Notes under the pieces: generated by a model
Database searches by the model: none
Told to the model about the DNA's origin: nothing
What the model saw: only the letters and a program-made list of their open reading frames with translations
Part shown: positions 1-6,134 of the stretch, in pieces
How the letters are laid out: each line of letters opens with the position of its first letter
How positions within the stretch are numbered: position 1 is the stretch's first letter
Source of the DNA: an uncultured Zetaproteobacteria bacterium
GTDB taxonomy: Bacteria > Pseudomonadota > Zetaproteobacteria > Mariprofundales > Mariprofundaceae
DNA: 9,917 nt
NCBI GenBank assembly: GCA_913056285.1
Contig: CAJXNE010000064.1
Location: forward strand, 1 to 9,917
Reading direction: 5' to 3'
Position numbers and translations under genes: made by a program

Positions 1-626
1 GCTTATCCTACCGCACCCGTGTCAGGCTGGATATCAATGATGGCACGGTGATCGGAGGTCCTGCGCTGGCAGTATTAGGCGCTCCGTTCGCGGTTGGCGC
101 AGTTGGAACGGCCAGCACCAGGGTGGTGCTGCCCGATCAGTTAAATGTTGGTCTGGCCTATATGCCCAATAAGGACTGGATTTTATCACTGGATGTTGAC
201 TGGGTGAATTGGAAAACATTCGACAATCTGGACTTCCGCTATGCGCCTTCAGTAGTGGCCTCGGCTCTGACCGGTGGTACCAATTTCCGTACACTGCGGG
301 AAAACTGGAGTGCAACATTTGCAATACGTGCCGGTGCACAGTGGCAGTTTGCTCCTGACATGCGCTTGAGGGGTGGATATACCTTTGACCCGACGCCTGT
401 CGATGATCCTTTCTTCTCGCCCGCCATTCCGGATCGGGATCGGCATTTGTTTACTGTTGGTTTTGGTTACGATGTCAATAAATCACTGACTCTGGATATG
501 GCCTATATGTTTGTTTATTTTGTGGATCGGAATCAGACAGCATCGACAGGTACGGATGCTGTGCGCAATGGTAATTATTCAGGCAATGTGCATATCCTGG
601 CTGGATCGCTGGTGTATCGGTTTTAA
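1..626 (+). CDS. fadL: FadL/OmpP1-family outer-membrane fatty-acid transporter, C-terminal part (5' truncated)
   Basis: The frame is open from the first complete codon at base 3 to the TAA at 624-626, giving 207 residues; the start lies outside the window. The protein alternates aromatic and polar residues as beta-barrel strands do. The first residues (LSYRTRV) resemble the FadL strand motif 'GLSYRSRV'. The end (NGNYSGNVHILAGSLVYRF) matches the last FadL strands, which commonly carry a 'Y.s.aHi...l.YrF' pattern and finish with the terminal Phe used for BAM recognition. E. coli FadL has about 446 residues, so roughly the C-terminal half is present; the N-terminal hatch and signal peptide are not visible. 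FadL proteins move long-chain fatty acids or other hydrophobic compounds across the outer membrane. Location next to fadE supports a fatty-acid role, but relatives importing aromatics (TodX type) cannot be excluded. A hairpin terminator follows. Confidence 0.85.
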   Translation, partial: LSYRTRVRLDINDGTVIGGPALAVLGAPFAVGAVGTASTRVVLPDQLNVGLAYMPNKDWILSLDVDWVNWKTFDNLDFRYAPSVVASALTGGTNFRTLRENWSATFAIRAGAQWQFAPDMRLRGGYTFDPTPVDDPFFSPAIPDRDRHLFTVGFGYDVNKSLTLDMAYMFVYFVDRNQTASTGTDAVRNGNYSGNVHILAGSLVYRF

Positions 627-661
627 GCATATTTCACCATCATGGATCATGATAAATAATG

Positions 662-690
662 ATAAAGGGGTTCTGCGGAGCCCCTTTATT
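662..690 (+). terminator. Rho-independent-type terminator after fadL
   Basis: A nine-base-pair stem, ATAAAGGGG at 662-670 pairing with CCCCTTTAT at 681-689, closes a ten-base loop. Only a short T-rich end (TTTATT) follows, so it is a good hairpin with a weak U-tract. It lies 36 bases after the fadL stop and well before fadE, so it probably separates the two transcripts. Confidence 0.75.
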
Positions 691-741
691 GATGGTCGGA
701 TGAAAGGAATGTTGTTATCATAGGGACAAACGCATATTGAT

Positions 742-746
742 GGAGG
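742..746 (+). promoter_or_regulatory. Ribosome binding site that decides the fadE start
   Basis: GGAGG lies five bases before the ATG at 752. Two earlier in-frame starts, TTG at 737 and ATG at 740, would place this motif inside the gene and have no comparable site of their own. The site therefore favours ATG 752. Confidence 0.7.
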
Positions 747-751
747 ATGCC

Positions 752-3169
752 ATGTTCTGGATTCTGTTACTGGTCGTTGTATTTGGGCTGTTATTTTTGC
801 TGACACGGGGCAGCCTGGCGTTGCAAGCGTGGCTGGGGATATTAGCGATTGCAGATGTGGTGCTGATGTTTGCCGGCATGAGCGGCTGGCTTGGTTTTAT
901 ATTGCTGCTGCTGATTGCTGCCGGGTTTGTCTTTTTCGCAGTGGATGATATTCGTCTGAAATGGATTAGCGCGCCGGTCAAGGCGATGATCAAAAAAGCG
1001 CTGCCGCCAATGTCCGATACCGAGCGGGTGGCCATTGAAGCGGGAACAGTATGGTGGGATGCTGAACTTTTTCAGGGCAATCCTGATTGGGATGTGTTGC
1101 TGAAAACAGCCGTGCCGCGACTGAATGAAGAGGAACAGGCTTTTGTCGATGGCCCGACTGAAACGCTGTGCCGTATGCTCGATGACTGGCAGATCAATCA
1201 CGAACTGAGAGATTTGCCCGAGGACGTCTGGGACTACATCAAACAGAATGGCTTTTTCGCCATGATTATTCCGAAATCCTATGGCGGTCTTGAGTTCTCT
1301 GCCTATGCCCATTCGTGCGTGATTCAGAAAATCGCCAGTCGCAGTTCGGCGGCCGCCGTCACGGTGATGGTGCCCAATTCGCTGGGCCCGGCAGAATTAC
1401 TGATGGCTTACGGCAGCGATGAGCAAAAGGATTATTATCTGCCACGTCTGGCCAGTGGCGAAGAAGTGCCGTGCTTTGCGTTGACTGCACCCACGGCTGG
1501 TTCGGATGCAGGCGCGATTCCGGATACGGGTATTGTGTGCAAGGCCGAGTTTGAGGGCGAAGAAACACTGGGTTTGTTGCTGAACTGGGAAAAGCGATAT
1601 ATCACGCTGGGACCGGTGGCGACGGTGCTGGGTTTGGCGTTCCATGTTTACGATCCGGAACACTTGTTGGGGGAGCAGGATGATCTGGGTATTACCTGCG
1701 CCTTGATCCCGGTTGAAACGAAAGGCGTTGAAATCGGACGGCGACACGACCCGCTTGGCATCGCATTCCAGAATGGCCCGAATAGTGGAACTGATGTGTT
1801 TATTCCGATGGATTGGGTGATCGGCGGGCAGACCATGATTGGCAACGGCTGGCGCATGCTGGTTGAACGTTTATCGATCGGACGCGGTATTTCATTGCCC
1901 TCGATGAGTGCCGCAGCAGGCAAAATGGCCTGCCATACGACTGGCTCTTATGCGCGTTTGCGCAAGCAGTTCAAAACTTCGATCGGTCGATTTGAAGGCG
2001 TCGAAGAAGCCCTCGCCCGTATCGGTGGCCTGACTTATATGATGGATGCGGGCGTGCGTTTAAGCACCTCGGCGCTGGATGCAGGTGAAAAACCGGCTGT
2101 GGTGACGGCGATTGTGAAACGTTATCTGACCGAGACGATGCGTCAGGTGATTGATGATGCCATGGATGTGCATGGCGGACGCGGCATTTGCATGGGGCCA
2201 TCGAATTATCTGGGGCGCACTTACCAATCTATCCCCGTGGCGATTACGGTGGAAGGCGCCAATATCCTGACCCGCAGCATGATGGTATTCGGGCAGGGAG
2301 CAATGCGCTGCCACCCCTATTTGCAAGAAGAAATCGAAGCGGCTTCTATGGATGGGGAAGATGGTTTGAATCGTTTTGATAAAGCATTGATGTCGCATAT
2401 GGCTTATACCATGGCCAATGCGGCGCGGGCTGTGTTGTACGGCGTTTCCGGAGGTCGGTTGGCACCATCACCTGTAGCCGGCGTGACATCCATTTATTAC
2501 AAACAAATTGCCCGCTTTAGTGCAGCGACATCGGCCATGGCTGACCTGGCTCTGTTGGTGTTGGGTGGGGCGTTAAAGCGTAAGGAATCGATTTCAGGCA
2601 GATTCGCCGATGCGCTGGCATATCTCTTTCTGTGTTCGGCGGTGCTGAAGCGCTTTGAGGATGATGGACGTCCGAATGCCGATTTGCCCTTGCTACACTG
2701 GGCCTGCCAATTCTGCCTTTATCAGGTGCAGACGGCACTCGATGGCGTGATCCGGAATTTCCCTGTGCGTCCTGTGGCGTGGAAGATGCGGGTCTGGGCT
2801 TTTCCTTTGGGGAGATGTTTACATTTACCAGCCGATACCCTGACGCATCAGGTGGCTTCGATGTTGCTGGAACCATCGGCATCACGAGACCGGTTGGTTG
2901 ACGGTATTTGTGCGCCGGATGATGAAGCTGATGTAACCGGGCGTTTGAAGTATGCCATGACGATGACCATCCAGGCCGAGCCAATCGAGCGCAAATTGCG
3001 CGACAAGGGCAAGATACATCGACCCGATCAGCCTTATGAGGATTGGCTGGAAGCGTTGGTGAGCGAGCAGGTGCTGAAGCGGGAAGAGGCGGATATATTA
3101 CTGAATACGCGAACAGCCGTGCGTTCGGCAATCATGGTTGATGATTTCCCGGCTGATGAGTGGCGTTGA
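752..3169 (+). CDS. fadE: Membrane-anchored acyl-CoA dehydrogenase FadE
   Basis: FadE catalyses the first step of beta-oxidation, FAD-dependent oxidation of acyl-CoA to trans-2-enoyl-CoA. From ATG 752 the product has 805 residues, close to E. coli FadE (814). Two or three hydrophobic segments occupy roughly residues 2-65, the usual membrane anchor. Strong FadE signatures follow: SAPV.....ALPPMS, GGLEFSAYAHS, VPNSLGPAELL, the FAD-site stretch CFALTAP.AGSDAGAIPDTGIV, ITCALIP, and VEGANILTRSMMVFGQGA. Glu501 in that last motif aligns with the catalytic base of acyl-CoA dehydrogenases (YEGT in MCAD). The remaining ~300 residues (LGGALKRKE, SAVLKRFEDDGR, DEA..LL....R..IMVDDF) match the FadE-specific C-terminal domain. 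The start was chosen for the GGAGG five bases upstream; starts at 737 or 740 would add only 5 or 4 residues. Its neighbour is a FadL-type porin gene on the same strand. I see no convincing fatty-acid-regulator operator. Confidence 0.97.
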   Translation: MFWILLLVVVFGLLFLLTRGSLALQAWLGILAIADVVLMFAGMSGWLGFILLLLIAAGFVFFAVDDIRLKWISAPVKAMIKKALPPMSDTERVAIEAGTVWWDAELFQGNPDWDVLLKTAVPRLNEEEQAFVDGPTETLCRMLDDWQINHELRDLPEDVWDYIKQNGFFAMIIPKSYGGLEFSAYAHSCVIQKIASRSSAAAVTVMVPNSLGPAELLMAYGSDEQKDYYLPRLASGEEVPCFALTAPTAGSDAGAIPDTGIVCKAEFEGEETLGLLLNWEKRYITLGPVATVLGLAFHVYDPEHLLGEQDDLGITCALIPVETKGVEIGRRHDPLGIAFQNGPNSGTDVFIPMDWVIGGQTMIGNGWRMLVERLSIGRGISLPSMSAAAGKMACHTTGSYARLRKQFKTSIGRFEGVEEALARIGGLTYMMDAGVRLSTSALDAGEKPAVVTAIVKRYLTETMRQVIDDAMDVHGGRGICMGPSNYLGRTYQSIPVAITVEGANILTRSMMVFGQGAMRCHPYLQEEIEAASMDGEDGLNRFDKALMSHMAYTMANAARAVLYGVSGGRLAPSPVAGVTSIYYKQIARFSAATSAMADLALLVLGGALKRKESISGRFADALAYLFLCSAVLKRFEDDGRPNADLPLLHWACQFCLYQVQTALDGVIRNFPVRPVAWKMRVWAFPLGRCLHLPADTLTHQVASMLLEPSASRDRLVDGICAPDDEADVTGRLKYAMTMTIQAEPIERKLRDKGKIHRPDQPYEDWLEALVSEQVLKREEADILLNTRTAVRSAIMVDDFPADEWR

Positions 3170-3185
3170 TTCAGTTAAAACTTTT

Positions 3186-3211
3186 TTCACCGCAGCGTAC
3201 GTTACGGTGAA
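3186..3211. terminator. Inverted repeat between convergent genes, probable bidirectional terminator
   Basis: TTCACCG at 3186-3192 pairs perfectly with CGGTGAA at 3205-3211 around a 12-base loop that contains the palindrome CGTACG. It sits in the 55-base gap where fadE and the leftward operon meet. A T-run precedes it on the + strand, so the leftward transcript gets A's directly after the stem and then a short TTTT. Neither direction has a classic U-tract directly after the stem. Its position argues for a transcription end; efficiency is uncertain. Confidence 0.45.
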
Positions 3212-3224
3212 TGCTTTGGACTGG

Positions 3225-3656
3225 TTATAAGCCGCCGCTGATTTTCCAGCCGCTGTCTGTTTTGGTTAGGCTGATACGTTCGCGCTGATTGATCTGCCGC
3301 CATTCGCCGTTGGCTTGCACATGCAGGAGATAACTCTGTTCACACTCCGCATGCTGATCATCCAGCAGGCGAATCGTGCGATTGTCTGAGGTCATTTCAA
3401 TCTTCTCGAACTGGTTGAACAGGCCGCGCATCTTGTTGATAATTTCAAATTCAGTTTGGTTGTTATATTCGTATCCGGATATAAGCAAGCCTGCATAATG
3501 GGTGATATCATGGTTACTAACGGCTGCATCGCGTGCGTCGAGCACGCTGCGGATATCAACCTTGTCCTGTTCGCTGCACGCGGAAAGCAGGCATAGCAGG
3601 ATAGAAAAGAAAACCGGAACATGAATGCGTTTGTTGTGCAGAGACCGATGAAGCAT
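3225..3656 (-). CDS. Small NTF2-like lipoprotein of unknown function, coupled to bamD
   Basis: The product has 143 residues. The N-terminus shows a basic stretch, a hydrophobic segment (VPVFFSILLCLL) and a lipobox LSAC with the acylated cysteine at residue 27. Ser at +2 predicts outer-membrane sorting. The mature part (about residues 31-143) looks like an NTF2/SnoaL-type fold: an opening helix (VLDARDAAVSNHDITHYAGLL), a conserved-looking GYEY turn, then beta strands ending in RERISLTKTDSGWKISGGL, as in DUF4440-like proteins. This is pattern recognition, not a proven family assignment. The ATG at 3656-3654 overlaps the bamD stop by one base (TAATG), so translation is probably coupled to bamD. 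An in-frame ATG 30 bases upstream (3686) is inside bamD and would put an acidic extension before the signal peptide, so I rejected it. Exact function unknown; a role near the BAM complex or the cell envelope is inference from context. Confidence 0.8.
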   Translation of the reverse strand: MLHRSLHNKRIHVPVFFSILLCLLSACSEQDKVDIRSVLDARDAAVSNHDITHYAGLLISGYEYNNQTEFEIINKMRGLFNQFEKIEMTSDNRTIRLLDDQHAECEQSYLLHVQANGEWRQINQRERISLTKTDSGWKISGGL

Positions 3657-4393
3657 TAAAGATATCGTTTCACCTTCGAGCTCCATGAACTGTTTGGATA
3701 ATTATGCCTGAGCAGAATGGCTGTTTGGCGGGCATCCTTGTCCATATCCATTTTGGCATAAGAAGCGGCAAGGTAATACAACGATTCTTCAATGGCGGGC
3801 GTGGTTTGATACAAGCGTACTACTTGCTGAAAACGGTTGGCGGCAGCTACGAAACGATCTCTGTTATAATAAAATTTACCGACAGTCATCTCGTGTTTGG
3901 CCAGTGTGTTATACAGGGATTGCAAACGGCTTCGGCCATCTTTGGCATAGGCGCTGTCCGGATGGTCTTTGAGCAGTTTTTTGAACGCATCAATGGCCAA
4001 CTGGTTCATGGTCGCATCTTTTTCAGCCGGTGAACGCTGTCTGTAATAGCTCATGGCCAGCATGTATTGAGCATAGTCTACATTGGCATGCGTGGGATGG
4101 CGTTCAATAAACTTTTTACTCAGTGTTTCAGATAAAACAAATTCTTCATCCTTATAGGCGGCAAAAATGCGTAACAGTTCAGCCTGGATTGCATATTTGC
4201 TGTAGGGATAATTGGCGCTGAATTTTTCCAGGTTTTCAGCTACCTTAGCGTAGCTACCATTATTCATGAGTTCTTTAGCTGCTTCATACTCTTGTTGGGC
4301 GCCGCTTTTGTGTTGCTCGTCATGTTTGGCGCAGCCGGCAAACAGGGCGATGGAAATAATAAGCAGGATAAATTTGGACTGGTTCAGATTCAT
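3656..4393 (-). CDS. bamD: Outer-membrane assembly lipoprotein BamD
   Basis: BamD (YfiO/ComL) is the essential lipoprotein of the BAM complex, which folds beta-barrel proteins into the outer membrane; it contacts BamA and helps recognise substrates. The 245-residue length equals that of E. coli BamD. A signal peptide (FILLIISIALF) ends in the lipobox FAGC with Cys21, and Ala at +2 fits the outer membrane. The mature protein is a series of TPR-like helix pairs: YEAAKELMNNGSYAKVAENL, YPYSKYAIQAELLRIFAAYK, FIERHPTHANVDYAQYMLAMSYY, FKKLLKDHPDSAYAKDGRSRL, and a C-terminal part with FYYNRDRFVAAANRFQQVV and PAIEESLYYLAASYAKM. The ATG lies nine bases after the pgeF stop with no good Shine-Dalgarno, so reinitiation or coupling is likely. 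In E. coli bamD is divergent from rluD; here it follows pgeF on the same strand. Confidence 0.95.
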   Translation of the reverse strand: MNLNQSKFILLIISIALFAGCAKHDEQHKSGAQQEYEAAKELMNNGSYAKVAENLEKFSANYPYSKYAIQAELLRIFAAYKDEEFVLSETLSKKFIERHPTHANVDYAQYMLAMSYYRQRSPAEKDATMNQLAIDAFKKLLKDHPDSAYAKDGRSRLQSLYNTLAKHEMTVGKFYYNRDRFVAAANRFQQVVRLYQTTPAIEESLYYLAASYAKMDMDKDARQTAILLRHNYPNSSWSSKVKRYL

Positions 4394-4402
4394 GGGCGAA
4401 GC

Positions 4403-5167
4403 TTACGTGGTCGGCGGGGTGGCGACAACGGCAAGCTGACGGCCACTTTGGTTACCATCACGCCTGAACGAGAAAAAATCTTCAGGATGACAAGCCGTGC
4501 ATGCCTTGTGCACTTCAATATGGCTTTTGTTCAGGCCTGCATCAATCAGTTGCAATACATTGATTTCGGCCAGATCGGCGTGGATTTCGGATGTGTGAAT
4601 CAAACAATCATTCGCACCGGCGGTACTCTTGATTAGTGCTTCGGCGGCATCGTTTCCAATTGCAAAGCAGCATGGGCCGATGCATGGGCCTAGCGCGGCC
4701 AATAGCTTTTCATGCTGTGCGCCATGCTTAAGCATGGCTTCAACCGCATACCTGACGATGCCTGCTGCACTGCCGCGCCATCCGGCATGCACAGCTGCAA
4801 CGATACCGGCTTCCGGATCGGCCAGCAGGATGGGTAAACAATCAGCCACACGTACGGCGACAGCGGTATTGTTCCGGTTTGCCATGAGGATGTCGGCCTG
4901 TTGCGAATGCATTTTTCCTTTTCCGCTGCACCACAGCAGTGCTGTTTTGTGCACTTGATTTGCCTGGTGAGGTAAACAGGTCAGTGCGGCTGATTGCATC
5001 AGACCAACTAGATTTTGTTCAATAAACCTGTCGCTGTCACCCGGATCGGGGCCGAAGTTCTGTGAATCGAAAGGGGGTGGGCTGACGCCGCCATTGCGCA
5101 GGCTGAAAATGCCTGTAATGCCGTGACGATCCAGCAGCTGCGATCGGATAAACCGGGCTTTAGCCAT
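4403..5167 (-). CDS. pgeF: Peptidoglycan editing factor / multicopper-type oxidoreductase-family protein PgeF (YfiH)
   Basis: The product has 254 residues, close to the usual ~245 of the YfiH/DUF152 family. Family motifs are present in order: GVSPPPFDSQNFG near the N-terminus, LPHQANQVH (His73), VRVADCLPILLAD (Cys110), AAVHAGWRG (His127) and AALGPCIGPCCFAIG. His73, Cys110 and His127 correspond to the zinc and active-site triad His71/Cys107/His124 of E. coli YfiH. Members act on purine nucleosides (adenosine deaminase/phosphorylase activity is reported), and E. coli PgeF keeps wrong amino acids out of peptidoglycan precursors. The old name polyphenol oxidase (laccase) is probably misleading. 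The ATG overlaps the end of rluD by eight bases and has no strong Shine-Dalgarno, which suggests coupling. The rluD-pgeF pair is widely conserved. Confidence 0.95.
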   Translation of the reverse strand: MAKARFIRSQLLDRHGITGIFSLRNGGVSPPPFDSQNFGPDPGDSDRFIEQNLVGLMQSAALTCLPHQANQVHKTALLWCSGKGKMHSQQADILMANRNNTAVAVRVADCLPILLADPEAGIVAAVHAGWRGSAAGIVRYAVEAMLKHGAQHEKLLAALGPCIGPCCFAIGNDAAEALIKSTAGANDCLIHTSEIHADLAEINVLQLIDAGLNKSHIEVHKACTACHPEDFFSFRRDGNQSGRQLAVVATPPTT

Positions 5168-6134
5168 AGTTTATGGACAGTGCATCGCTCAACTGCTGTA
5201 AATCTGTCGGTAATGCCGCTTTGAAGCTGAGCGGTTCATGACTGACCGGGTGTTGGAATGCCAGCAATTCGGCATGCAGGGCCTGACGCTTGAGTGCTGT
5301 AATGACGCTGCGGGTTGGCTCAGGAACTTCAGCAGGTGGATTATAACTGCGGGCATAGATCGGGTCCCCGAGTATGGGTAATTTTTCATGCGACAAATGA
5401 ACGCGAATCTGATGCGTGCGCCCGGTATGTAGCGTTAACCGCATTTGACTGAACGGGCCGAACAGATGTTCGACCTCGGCATCGGTCACGGCATCGCGAC
5501 CCGTGGGCGTGACCGCCATTTTCTGCCGATGTTGGGGATGTCTGCCAACGGGTAATTCTATTCGTTTATGATGCCAGCGGGGATTGCCCCTGCACCATGC
5601 GATGTATTGTCGGTTCAGATCGTGACTGGCGAACATGGCGCTTAAGCTACGGTGGGCGATTTCACTTTTTGCTATCACCAGACTGCCGGAGGTGTCTTTA
5701 TCAAGCCGGTGTACGATGCCGGGGCGCTCAGTGCCATTGATGCCGGGCAGGTTATCGCAATGGTGCAGCAGTGCATGCACCAGCGTGCCGCTATCATGGC
5801 CGTGAGCAGGGTGCACCACCATGCCGGCAGGTTTGTTGATGACGATGAGATGCTCATCTTCAAACAGGATATCGAGCGCAATATCTTCCGCCTGTAGCGC
5901 CAACGGTTCAGTCGGCGGTATATGCAGATAGTAAGCATCGTATTGTCTGACGCGCGACGATGCCTGTTTGATGATTTTCCCCGAGCGATTTCGGACATGG
6001 CCGTTTTTCAGCAATTGCTGGATATGATTCCGGCTCAGGCCGGAGAGCCGGGTTAGAGCGGCATCAATCCGTTGACCATCCTGAGCTTCAGCTATTGTGA
6101 AACTCAGATACTCATGGTCAGTGGTTTCGCTCAC
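5160..6134 (-). CDS. rluD: 23S rRNA pseudouridine(1911/1915/1917) synthase RluD
   Basis: RluD makes the three pseudouridines of helix 69 of 23S rRNA, a site at the subunit interface, and supports large-subunit maturation. The 324 residues match E. coli RluD (326). An S4 RNA-binding domain covers about residues 18-75 (GQRIDAALTRLSGLSRNHIQQLLKNGHV). The catalytic domain follows: INKPAGMVVHPAHGH, then GIVHRLDKDTSG with catalytic Asp145, and HTGRTHQIRVHLSH and PILGDPIY near the end. RluD rather than RluC is indicated by the NKPAGMVVHP/HGH form and by the pgeF neighbour. The start is GTG at 6134, overlapping the rne stop by four bases (GTGA); AAAGG lies a few bases upstream within the end of rne. 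That overlap implies translational coupling to rne. Confidence 0.95.
   Translation of the reverse strand: MSETTDHEYLSFTIAEAQDGQRIDAALTRLSGLSRNHIQQLLKNGHVRNRSGKIIKQASSRVRQYDAYYLHIPPTEPLALQAEDIALDILFEDEHLIVINKPAGMVVHPAHGHDSGTLVHALLHHCDNLPGINGTERPGIVHRLDKDTSGSLVIAKSEIAHRSLSAMFASHDLNRQYIAWCRGNPRWHHKRIELPVGRHPQHRQKMAVTPTGRDAVTDAEVEHLFGPFSQMRLTLHTGRTHQIRVHLSHEKLPILGDPIYARSYNPPAEVPEPTRSVITALKRQALHAELLAFQHPVSHEPLSFKAALPTDLQQLSDALSINYG

Noticed and set aside
639..653. Perfect inverted repeat ATCATG-GAT-CATGAT just after the fadL stop
   Set aside because: Arms of six A/T-rich bases are expected several times by chance in 10 kb. It is weak as a hairpin and matches no operator I know.
712..738. TTGTTA / CATATT as a promoter for fadE
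   Set aside because: The spacing is only 15 bases and the start point would fall on the ribosome binding site.
2517..3131. 204-codon open frame on the - strand opposite fadE
   Set aside because: It lies opposite a clearly conserved fadE C-terminal domain, and its Pro/Arg/Ser/His-rich composition is typical of an antisense shadow.
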